From Myxococcales bacterium (GTDB lineage Bacteria; Myxococcota_A; Polyangia; Polyangiales; Houyiibacteriaceae), in assembly GCA_030622585.1 (NCBI GenBank), contig JAUXFZ010000009.1:1-16372 (forward strand): DNA of 16,372 nt, given 5' to 3'. Shown here in pieces: positions 1 through 6,245 of the stretch. Within the stretch, counting starts at the first letter, position 1, and every line of letters begins with the position of its first letter. The notes under the pieces are model-generated. The model made no database searches, had not been told where the DNA came from, and was given only the letters and a program-made list of their open reading frames with translations. The translations under genes and the position numbers were made by a program.

Positions 1-835
1 CCTGTACCATGTCCGCGGTGATGAGCTTCGGAGCGGGGCGCCCTGGCACGAGTGCCGTGGTGATGACTGCGTCTGCGGCGACGACCTTTTGACGGACGAT
101 TTCCTGCTGGGCCTTGAGCTGTTCGGCGGTGAGCTCCCGCGCGTAGCCGCCTTCGCCTTCGCCGCTTTGGTCCATCGGAAAGTCGATGAAACGGCCACCG
201 AGCGATTCGACCTGCTCTTTGACGGCGGGCCGGATGTCTGAAACCTCGACCACGGCGCCGAGCCGGCGTGCGGTTGCGATAGCCTGGAGGCCAGCGACGC
301 CTGCGCCCATGATGACGATCTTGGCAGGCTGAATGGTCCCCGCCGCGGTCATCAGCAGAGGGAAGTACTTGTCGAGGTAGGTCGCTGCCATGAGCACGGC
401 TTGGTAGCCCGCGATCGAAGCCTGCGAGCTGAGTGCGTCCATCGATTGTGCGCGGCTGATGCGGGGCACGAGCTCCATCGCGATGGTGCTGATCTTGCGG
501 TCGCGCAGGATCCGTACCGAATCGAGGTTCTTGTGGGGCGACATGAAGCCGATGAGGATGGCGCCCTCCTTGATCTTGGACGCCTCGGCGGGCGTGATCG
601 GGTAGACCCGGAAGACGATGTCGGCCTTTCCCCAGGCCGCCTCTGCGTCAGCGCCCTCGACGATCGTGGCGCCCGCCTCGCGGTAGCGTTCATCGGTGAA
701 ATGGGCGTGCTTGCCCGCGGCACCCTCCACGACGACGTCGAAGCCCTCTTTCACATAGCGCTTCGCGGTTTCCGGCGTGCAGGCGACCCGAGTTTCGCCT
801 TCCACCACTTCTTTGGGCACGAAAATCTGAGGCAT
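1..835 (-). CDS. pntA: NAD(P) transhydrogenase subunit alpha, NAD-binding domain I (3' end outside window)
   Basis: Reading the minus strand from the ATG at 835 gives 278 residues without a stop, running off the left edge. The protein begins MPQIFVPKEVVEGETRVACTP, the typical N-terminus of transhydrogenase domain I and alanine dehydrogenase relatives. A family signature RISRAQSMDALSSQ is followed by AGYQAV, and the dinucleotide-binding loop GAGVAGLQA precedes an acidic residue in VEVSDIRP. The acidic segment DQSGEGEGGYARELT matches the mobile loop of PntA rather than alanine dehydrogenase. In this family domain I binds NAD(H) and, with the membrane and NADP(H) subunits, couples proton movement to hydride transfer between NADH and NADP. 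A strong AGGAGG (841-846) lies five bases before the start. Whether the protein is split (PntAA) or a longer fusion cannot be seen. It diverges from tkt. Confidence 0.93.
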   Translation of the reverse strand, partial: MPQIFVPKEVVEGETRVACTPETAKRYVKEGFDVVVEGAAGKHAHFTDERYREAGATIVEGADAEAAWGKADIVFRVYPITPAEASKIKEGAILIGFMSPHKNLDSVRILRDRKISTIAMELVPRISRAQSMDALSSQASIAGYQAVLMAATYLDKYFPLLMTAAGTIQPAKIVIMGAGVAGLQAIATARRLGAVVEVSDIRPAVKEQVESLGGRFIDFPMDQSGEGEGGYARELTAEQLKAQQEIVRQKVVAADAVITTALVPGRPAPKLITADMVQ

Positions 836-873
836 CCATTCCTCCTGCGCGGGCCTCGCCAGAGCGGCAAACC

Positions 874-895
874 CGATTGAACTAGTCAACAATCG
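874..895. promoter_or_regulatory. Inverted repeat in the pntA/tkt divergent spacer (possible operator)
   Basis: CGATTG (874-879) and CAATCG (890-895) are perfect 6-base inverted arms around a 10-base spacer that holds ACTAGT. The element lies in the 191-base spacer between the divergent pntA and tkt starts, about 40 bases upstream of pntA. The minus strand also reads TTGACT here, like a -35 box, but I see no convincing -10 at the right distance. No regulator can be named. This could be chance. Confidence 0.25.
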
Positions 896-1026
896 ACTGC
901 CCGCGTCCGGGGTTGTTAGTGGCGATCTGGGGTCATGTCCAGCCGTGGCCGAAAAACCTTTCAGTGCCCCTTTTGTGTTCTGGCCCGGCCTGCTAGATCC
1001 GGCCCGCGACGTAGGAGGACTGGAGC

Positions 1027-3033
1027 ATGGGGAACCCCGCGCGGCTCGATGAGCTCGCTATCAAGACGATTCGTGGCCTGAGCATGGATGCGGTCCAGGC
1101 CGCCAACTCTGGCCACCCCGGGACGCCGATGGCGCTCGCGCCCCTCGGCTGGGCGCTCTTCTCGGAGCTGCGCAAGCATGACCCGGTCCATCCCGATTGG
1201 CCGGACCGCGATCGGTTCGTCTTGTCCTGCGGGCACGCTTCGATGCTTCAGTACGCCTTGCTCCACTTGAGCGGTTACGCGGTTTCCCTCGACGACATTC
1301 GCAAGTTCCGGCAGTGGGGGAGTCTCACGCCGGGCCATCCGGAGTCGCACGTCACGCCCGGTGTCGAAACGACGACCGGACCGCTCGGGCAGGGCGTTGG
1401 GAACGGCGTCGGGATGGCGATGGCGGAGCGGCATCTGGCCGCGCGCTTCAACAAGCCTGGGCACGTACTTTTCGATCACCGCACTTGGGTCATCGCGTCG
1501 GATGGCGACCTCATGGAAGGCGTGGCCTCGGAGGCCGCGTCGATCGCCGGTCACCTCGAGCTCGGAAAGCTCACGGTCTTCTGGGATGACAACGAGATCA
1601 CGATCGACGGCAGGACCGATCTCAGCTTCAGCGAGGATGTGTTGGCCCGCTTCGCCTCGTATGGCTGGCATACCGAAAGCGTCGAAGATGGCAACGACCT
1701 CGTGGCGCTGATTGCAGCGGCCAACGCGGCGGCCGCGGACGCTCGTCCAAGCTTCATCCGTGTACGCACCATCATTGGCGATCCGTCGCCCAACAAGCGC
1801 GACACATCGGGCGCGCACGGCGCGCCGCTCGGTAAAGACGAGATCATCGCCACCAAGCAGATCATGGAATGGCCGACCGATCCGTTGTTCTTCGTGCCCG
1901 ATGAGCTCGCGGCAGCGGCGGAAGCGATTCGGGATCGCGGGGCGAAGAGCCACGAGGCATGGCAAGCCCGTCTCGCAGAGTACCGGGCCGAGTTTCCCGC
2001 GGCCGCGAACGAGCTCGACGGGGCATTGGCCGGCGAGCTACCCGCCGGTTGGGACGCCGATCTGCCGATCTTCGACGCCGACCCCAAGGGCATCGCGACG
2101 CGCAAAGCAAGCGGCACCGTGCTCAACGCGCTGGCATCGAAAATCGGTGGCCTGGTCGGCGGCTCTGCGGATCTCGCCGGGTCGAACAACAGCCACATGA
2201 AGGGTCTCTCGAGCTTCTTGGCTCAGGCCGACGGGATCCCGCGCAACGTGGACTGGGGCATTCGTGAGCACGGGATGGGTGCAGCGATGAACGGGATGGC
2301 GCTTCACGGCGGCGTGATCCCATTCGGCGCGACTTTCCTGATATTCAGCGACTACATGCGGCCTTCGATCCGCCTCGCTGCGCTGATGAAGCTCCACACG
2401 CGCTACATCTACACGCACGACAGCATTGGGCTGGGCGAGGATGGTCCGACCCACCAGCCCGTGGAGCAGCTCGCCGCGCTACGCGCAATTCCGGAGCTGG
2501 CCGTGTTCAGGCCGGCGGATGCGAACGAGGTGCGCGAGTGCTGGAAGGCGGCCCTTCGCTGGGACGGTCCAGCCGCGCTCGCGTTCACGCGGCAGAACGT
2601 GCCGGTGCTCGACCGCACCAAGGTTGCGAGCGCCGAAAAGGCTGCGCGCGGGGCCTACACCCTGCGTGAAGCGGGCGGTGGCGGGCCCGACGTGATCCTG
2701 GTGGCCACGGGCAGTGAGGTTGAGCTCGCGCTTGCGGCAGCCGACGTGCTCGAGCGGGAAGGCGCCGCCGTGCGCGTGGTGAGCATGCCGTGCTGGGAGC
2801 TCTTCGAGCAGCAAGACGAACGCTATCAGCAGGAGGTTCTGCCGCGGGGCGTCGCCGCCAAGGTCGTCATCGAGGCGGGCATTCGCCAGGGCTGGGACCG
2901 CTGGGTCGGCAATGACGCCGCGTTCGTCACCATCGAACAGTTCGGCGCATCGGCGCCGTACAAGCAGCTCTACGAGAAGTACGGTATCACGGTCGAGCGC
3001 GTCGTTGCCGAGGCGCAGCGCCTGTTGTCCTAG
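1027..3033 (+). CDS. tkt: Transketolase
   Basis: Thiamine-diphosphate enzyme of the non-oxidative pentose phosphate pathway, moving two-carbon ketol units between sugar phosphates in the cytosol. At 668 residues it is the usual full length. It carries the expected residues: H30 in SGHP, H70 in CGHASML, the ThDP/metal motif SDGDLMEG (158-165) with N189 in DDNEITIDG, H265 in the SGAHG loop, catalytic E415 in IREHGMG, and H477 in GEDGPTHQPVEQ. N-terminal pyrophosphate, central pyrimidine and C-terminal domains all appear intact. The usual GHGS is GHAS here, a mild variant. The ATG at 1027 has AGGAGG at 1013-1018, eight bases upstream. It is divergent from pntA and convergent with tpx, with only six bases between the two stop codons. 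It looks monocistronic. I see no clear promoter boxes upstream. Confidence 0.97.
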   Translation: MGNPARLDELAIKTIRGLSMDAVQAANSGHPGTPMALAPLGWALFSELRKHDPVHPDWPDRDRFVLSCGHASMLQYALLHLSGYAVSLDDIRKFRQWGSLTPGHPESHVTPGVETTTGPLGQGVGNGVGMAMAERHLAARFNKPGHVLFDHRTWVIASDGDLMEGVASEAASIAGHLELGKLTVFWDDNEITIDGRTDLSFSEDVLARFASYGWHTESVEDGNDLVALIAAANAAAADARPSFIRVRTIIGDPSPNKRDTSGAHGAPLGKDEIIATKQIMEWPTDPLFFVPDELAAAAEAIRDRGAKSHEAWQARLAEYRAEFPAAANELDGALAGELPAGWDADLPIFDADPKGIATRKASGTVLNALASKIGGLVGGSADLAGSNNSHMKGLSSFLAQADGIPRNVDWGIREHGMGAAMNGMALHGGVIPFGATFLIFSDYMRPSIRLAALMKLHTRYIYTHDSIGLGEDGPTHQPVEQLAALRAIPELAVFRPADANEVRECWKAALRWDGPAALAFTRQNVPVLDRTKVASAEKAARGAYTLREAGGGGPDVILVATGSEVELALAAADVLEREGAAVRVVSMPCWELFEQQDERYQQEVLPRGVAAKVVIEAGIRQGWDRWVGNDAAFVTIEQFGASAPYKQLYEKYGITVERVVAEAQRLLS

Positions 3034-3043
3034 ACCGGTCTAG
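3030..3043. repeat. 14-bp perfect palindrome spanning both convergent stop codons
   Basis: CTAGACCGGTCTAG equals its own reverse complement. It contains the tkt stop TAG (3031-3033, plus) and the tpx stop TAG (3040-3042, minus), so the two genes end symmetrically around ACCGGT. There is no T-tract on either side, and the arms leave almost no loop, so it is not a standard intrinsic terminator. Confidence 0.7.
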
Positions 3044-3537
3044 CTGACGGCGGCGATGGCTGCGTCGTAGTCGGGCTCTTGGACGATGTCGGCGACGAGC
3101 TCGGTGTGGACCACCTTGTCGTGCTCGTCGACGACGACGATCGCGCGGGCGGCGAGGTCCTTCATGGCGCCGTCGACCATCCTGACGCCGTAGTCGTCCA
3201 TGAAGCTACCGCGGAAAGTCGAAAGCGGAACCACGCTCTCGAGGCCTTCTGCGACGCAGAAACGCCGCTGCGCGAACGGAAGGTCGGGGCTGACCACGAG
3301 GACGATGACGTTGTCGAGGCCCGCCGCGCGTTCATTGAAAGCGCGCGCCGTGGTTGCGCAGACTGGCGTGTCGTAGCTCGGGTTGATGGTGAAGATCTTC
3401 TTCTTCCCTTTGAAGCTGCCGAGCGTTTTCTCGCTGAGGTCGACTCCGATCAGGAGGAAGTCCGGAGCGGCGCTGCCGTCGGCTGGCAGATCGCTATTGG
3501 TTTGAACCGGGGTTCCCTTGAGCGCGGTGGTGGCCAT
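3040..3537 (-). CDS. tpx: Thiol peroxidase, atypical 2-Cys peroxiredoxin
   Basis: Reduces hydrogen peroxide and lipid-like alkyl hydroperoxides using thioredoxin as electron donor. The 165-residue protein matches the family length. The peroxidatic cysteine is C60 in NPSYDTPVCATTARAFNE, with T57 and the FNERA context typical of Tpx, and the resolving cysteine is C94 in RRFCVAEGLESV; these match C61 and C95 of the E. coli protein. The C-terminal part ends in VADIVQEPDYDAAI, also characteristic. The ATG at 3537 is preceded by AAGGAG (minus strand of 3542-3547). It diverges from feoA across 98 bases holding a Fur box and converges on tkt. Thioredoxin reductase, the likely electron source through thioredoxin, is encoded at 7250-8197. 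Confidence 0.96.
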   Translation of the reverse strand: MATTALKGTPVQTNSDLPADGSAAPDFLLIGVDLSEKTLGSFKGKKKIFTINPSYDTPVCATTARAFNERAAGLDNVIVLVVSPDLPFAQRRFCVAEGLESVVPLSTFRGSFMDDYGVRMVDGAMKDLAARAIVVVDEHDKVVHTELVADIVQEPDYDAAIAAVS

Positions 3538-3568
3538 GATTCTCCTTCTGAGGCGCGGGTAGGCCGGT

Positions 3569-3596
3569 TCTATAGGGACTTCCCCGGAAAATCCAA
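3569..3596 (-). promoter_or_regulatory. Candidate sigma70-type promoter for tpx
   Basis: On the minus strand TTGGAT (3591-3596) and TATAGA (3569-3574) are separated by 16 bases. Each box matches the consensus at four of six positions. It lies 32 bases upstream of the tpx ATG and 13 bases from the Fur box, so Fur bound there might also affect tpx. Judged by eye only. Confidence 0.35.
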
Positions 3597-3600
3597 GCGG

Positions 3601-3629
3601 TTGCCGACGATAAAGAAACTCATTATCAG
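3601..3629 (+). promoter_or_regulatory. Candidate feo promoter overlapping the Fur box
   Basis: TTGCCG (3601-3606) and TATCAG (3624-3629) are 17 bases apart and each matches the sigma70 boxes at four of six positions. The expected transcription start, six or seven bases after the -10, falls on or next to the feoA GTG at 3636. The Fur box fills the spacer and runs into the -10, a classic repression geometry. Confidence 0.4.
3609..3627 (+). promoter_or_regulatory. Fur box upstream of feoAB
   Basis: GATAAAGAAACTCATTATC matches the classical 19-base Fur consensus GATAATGATAATCATTATC at 16 of 19 positions, with mismatches at positions 6, 9 and 11. It stands out as an AT-rich island in GC-rich sequence, nine bases before the feoA start and 71 bases before the divergent tpx start. 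The known role of such sites is Fe(II)-dependent repression of iron uptake genes, which fits the genes that follow. Confidence 0.85.
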
Positions 3630-3635
3630 TAAGCG

Positions 3636-3875
3636 GTGAAGCTTCCCCTCGCCGATCTGCCCCTTGGGCAATCCGCCAGAATCACGTCGATCGACTGTGA
3701 GCGCCACCTCTCGCGTCGCTTGATGGAGATGGGCCTTCTCCCTGGAACCCCCGTCCGGGTGGTCCGCGTGGCGCCGCTCGGCGATCCGATCGAGCTGCGG
3801 GTCCGCAACTATGCGCTGTCGCTGAGGCGCGCCGAGGCGGCCAACATTGCCGTGAGCTCCGAGGAAACGGCGTGA
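3636..3875 (+). CDS. feoA: Ferrous iron transport protein A
   Basis: Small cytoplasmic SH3-like protein that works with FeoB in Fe(II) uptake; its exact role is still debated. The 79 residues match the family length and contain the conserved core RRLMEMGLLPGTPVRVVRVAPLGDPIELRV, which I read as the FeoA signature of MGLLPG followed by APLGDP, here at roughly residues 31-53. The GTG at 3636 is the only start that keeps the N-terminal strand (MKLPLADLPLGQSARI), yet no Shine-Dalgarno sequence precedes it: the bases before it belong to the Fur box and the possible -10. The stop codon overlaps the feoB start (GTGA, 3872-3875), indicating translational coupling. Confidence 0.95.
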   Translation: MKLPLADLPLGQSARITSIDCERHLSRRLMEMGLLPGTPVRVVRVAPLGDPIELRVRNYALSLRRAEAANIAVSSEETA

Positions 3876-6040
3876 GCGGGAACGCGGCCCCTGCGCAGGT
3901 CCTGATCGCCGGCAACCCCAACTGCGGCAAGAGCACCCTGTTCAACGCTCTGTCCGGCGGGAGCGCCCACGTGGGCAACTATCCCGGCGTGACGGTCGAC
4001 CGGACGAGCGCGCGCCTGCGGCTCGGTGCACGGGAGGTCCAGCTTGTCGACGTGCCAGGGATGTACAGTCTGACCGCGGGCTCCCCCGAGGAGCAGCTCG
4101 CGGTGAACGCGCTGATCGAAGGGCAGACTAGGGCGGTGATCTGCGTCGTAGACGCGACGACCTTGCAGCGAGGTCTCTATCTAGCGCTGCAGCTCATCGA
4201 ATCCGGGGTCTCGGTCGTCGTTGCGCTCAACATGATGGACTCCGCGGAGAGTCTCGGGCTTCGCATCGACACCGGACGATTGTCACAGCTATTTGGCGCG
4301 CCCGTCGTTCCGGTGGTCGCCACTAAGCGGCGCGGTTTGGATGCTCTGCTCGCTGCCCTCGACAAGGAGATCGGGGGCGGCAGCGGCGCAGAACGGGTGG
4401 AGGTCGCCTACCCGCCAAGGCTCGAAGCCGACGTGGCGAAGCTCATTCCAGTCGTCGCCCAATGGCGCCCTGAGACCGCTCCGAGCCAGACACGCGCGTT
4501 CGCGCTTTGGTGCCTCCTTTCTCTCGGCGAAGACACTCTTCGCGGGATCCCCGACGATGTGCGGCGGGCCGTCCACGAGATTCGGGAGGCCGCCAAGGCG
4601 CAGGGCCGTAACATCGATCTGGAGATCATCTCTGCGCGCTACGCCTGGCTCGACGACGCCTTGGGCGAGGTCTGCTCTGCGCAGGAGAGGGGGCCGTCGT
4701 GGAGCGAACGCATCGACCGCGTGCTGACGCATCCGGTCGCCGGGCTCGTCGTTTTCTCCGCCGTGATGCTCGGCATGTTCGAGGCGCTCTTCGCCGGGGC
4801 CGAGCCACTGATCGCCGCGATCGAGAGCTTCACGGGGCTGATACAGACACAAGCCACCATGGTGCTTCCCCCGGGGGTGCTCCAAGACCTGGTTGTCGAG
4901 GGCATCATCGCGGGTGTCGGGAACGTCATCGTATTTGCCCCTCAGATCCTGATGCTTTTCCTCTTTGTCGGATTTCTCGAGGACTCGGGCTACCTCGCGC
5001 GCGTCGCGTTCGTGATCGATCGCGTGATGAAAGGGGTGGGACTGCACGGAAAGGCATTCGTTCCACTGTTGTCCGGGTTCGCTTGCGCGATCCCTGCCGT
5101 CATGGCCACGCGCACGATCGAACGTCGCCGGGATCGCTTGGTCACGATGTTGGCGCTTCCCCTGATGTCCTGCAGTGCCCGACTTCCCGTCTACATCCTC
5201 GTCGTCGGCACCGTCTTCGCGGGACAGTCGCTCGGTTGGTTCAGCGCTGGGGCGGTTGCGCTATTCTCGATGTACACGTTGTCGGTCCTGGTCACGCTCG
5301 CGGCGGCTGCGGTCATCGGCCGCACCGTGCTCCCCGGTCCTGCGCCGACATTCGTGCTCGAGATGCCGCCGTACCGGTGGCCCTCTGCGCAGATCCTATG
5401 GATCAACGCGTGGCGCCGGTTGCGCGTCTTCCTCGTCGATGCGGGGACGATCATCTTGGCGATGACCATCCTGCTTTGGGCTCTCCTGTCGTTTCCGAAA
5501 TCGGCAGACATCGCCGACCACTACGCCGAAGAGCGCGAGCGGATCGAACAGACCGAGGCGTCCGAAATCGACAGGGCTGAAGCGCTCCGGTCCCTCGACT
5601 CGCAGGAGGCAGCGGAACAGCTCGGCTACAGCCTCGGTGGCAGGTTCGGTCACGCGATCGAACCCGCGCTCCGGCCCATCGGCTTCGACTGGCAGATTGG
5701 GGTGGGGATTATCGGTGCGTTTGCCGCTCGCGAGGTTTTCATTTCCACGCTTGGCGTGGTCTTCGGCCTCGGCGAGGCGGACGAGGAGAACATACCCCTC
5801 CGGCAAGCCCTGCGGGACGCGCGCCACGCGGACGGCACCCCTGTGATGACCCCTCTCAGCGGCATTTCTCTCATGGTCTTCTTCCTGCTCGCCTGTCAGT
5901 GCATGAGCACGCTCGCGGTCGTTCGAAGGGAATCCGGGTCTTGGAAGTGGCCCCTGTTCCTGTTCTCGTACATGACGGCGCTCGCCTACATGGCCTCTTT
6001 GGCCGTCTATCAGGGCGGCCAGCTCTTGGGTTTCGGGTAG
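3872..6040 (+). CDS. feoB: Ferrous iron transport protein B (GTPase-permease)
   Basis: Inner-membrane Fe(II) importer with an N-terminal G domain. At 722 residues it is within the family range. G1 is GNPNCGKST (14-22), G2 lies in GNYPGVTVDRT with T41, G3 is DVPGMYSL (60-67) and G4 is NMMD (120-123). A helical regulatory domain follows to about residue 270. The polytopic region then carries the conserved Cys-bearing segments LSGFACAIPAVMATRT (around 402) and MSCSARLPVY (around 432), a charged soluble loop around 545-590, and a late CQCMSTLAVVRRE segment. The GTG start overlaps the feoA stop, with GAGGAA (3861-3866) as ribosome site. The last codons and stop lie in the first copy of a 12-bp tandem repeat. 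No feoC-like winged-helix gene is present. Confidence 0.98.
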   Translation: MSGNAAPAQVLIAGNPNCGKSTLFNALSGGSAHVGNYPGVTVDRTSARLRLGAREVQLVDVPGMYSLTAGSPEEQLAVNALIEGQTRAVICVVDATTLQRGLYLALQLIESGVSVVVALNMMDSAESLGLRIDTGRLSQLFGAPVVPVVATKRRGLDALLAALDKEIGGGSGAERVEVAYPPRLEADVAKLIPVVAQWRPETAPSQTRAFALWCLLSLGEDTLRGIPDDVRRAVHEIREAAKAQGRNIDLEIISARYAWLDDALGEVCSAQERGPSWSERIDRVLTHPVAGLVVFSAVMLGMFEALFAGAEPLIAAIESFTGLIQTQATMVLPPGVLQDLVVEGIIAGVGNVIVFAPQILMLFLFVGFLEDSGYLARVAFVIDRVMKGVGLHGKAFVPLLSGFACAIPAVMATRTIERRRDRLVTMLALPLMSCSARLPVYILVVGTVFAGQSLGWFSAGAVALFSMYTLSVLVTLAAAAVIGRTVLPGPAPTFVLEMPPYRWPSAQILWINAWRRLRVFLVDAGTIILAMTILLWALLSFPKSADIADHYAEERERIEQTEASEIDRAEALRSLDSQEAAEQLGYSLGGRFGHAIEPALRPIGFDWQIGVGIIGAFAAREVFISTLGVVFGLGEADEENIPLRQALRDARHADGTPVMTPLSGISLMVFFLLACQCMSTLAVVRRESGSWKWPLFLFSYMTALAYMASLAVYQGGQLLGFG

Positions 6041-6062
6041 GGTTTCAGGTAGGGTTCGGGTA
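6028..6062 (+). repeat. Three-copy 12-bp tandem repeat at the end of feoB
   Basis: GGGTTTCGGGTA (6028-6039), GGGTTTCAGGTA (6040-6051) and GGGTTCGGGTA (6052-6062, one base shorter) follow head to tail. Copy one encodes the feoB C-terminus and the start of its stop codon. The last base of copy three is the A of the ATG of the next small gene. The only purine-rich sequence that could serve as ribosome site for that gene (AGGG, 6051-6054) sits in the repeat. Confidence 0.8.
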
Positions 6063-6226
6063 TGCCGTGGCAGCCATTCATGGCAGGGTTGATCGTCGCG
6101 GCCGCCGGCGCCTACGTCGTCTGGCGGTTTCGCCGCAAGAACAACCAGCGCCGCTCTCAGGGCCCAGACGTGCCCGTTTCGAGATTGACGCGAAAAAGCC
6201 CGCCCCGAGGTTCGTGCGGGCATTGA
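6062..6226 (+). CDS. FeoB-associated small single-pass membrane protein
   Basis: A 54-residue reading frame starts at the ATG at 6062, 21 bases after the feoB stop. It begins MPWQPFMAGLIVAAAGAYVV, one hydrophobic helix at about residues 5-20, followed by a strongly basic stretch (WRFRRKNNQRR) that predicts a cytoplasmic C-terminus, and ends in SCGH. Size, position directly after feoB, the N-terminal W-Q and the helix-then-Arg layout all fit the FeoB-associated Cys-rich membrane protein family (the PF12669 type). Those proteins usually carry several C-terminal cysteines, whereas this one has a single Cys, so the assignment is inference from layout. Its last codons overlap a hairpin. The role of such proteins in iron uptake is not established. 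Confidence 0.6.
   Translation: MPWQPFMAGLIVAAAGAYVVWRFRRKNNQRRSQGPDVPVSRLTRKSPPRGSCGH
6193..6221 (-). terminator. Hairpin with T-tract in the minus direction
   Basis: GCCCGC (6198-6203) pairs with GCGGGC (6216-6221), with a possible inner CGA/TCG stem (6206-6208 with 6212-6214). On the minus strand the hairpin is followed by five T (complement of 6193-6197), the form of an intrinsic terminator for leftward transcription. On the plus strand no T-tract follows. No minus-strand gene ends here, so it might act against antisense transcription, or be fortuitous within the small coding region. Confidence 0.5.
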
Positions 6227-6245
6227 GCGAAATGATTACATTGGT

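Noticed and set aside
401..880. Long plus-strand open frame opposite pntA
   Set aside because: The minus strand encodes a clear PntA with conserved motifs and an AGGAGG start. The opposite frame is a GC-rich shadow with no family resemblance.
3030..3043. Palindrome as an intrinsic terminator of tkt or tpx
   Set aside because: There is no loop of useful size and no T-run on either strand.
3079..3639. 186-codon plus-strand open frame opposite tpx
   Set aside because: It mirrors tpx codons, has no recognisable domain and would run through the Fur box into feoA. Antisense openness is common at this GC content.
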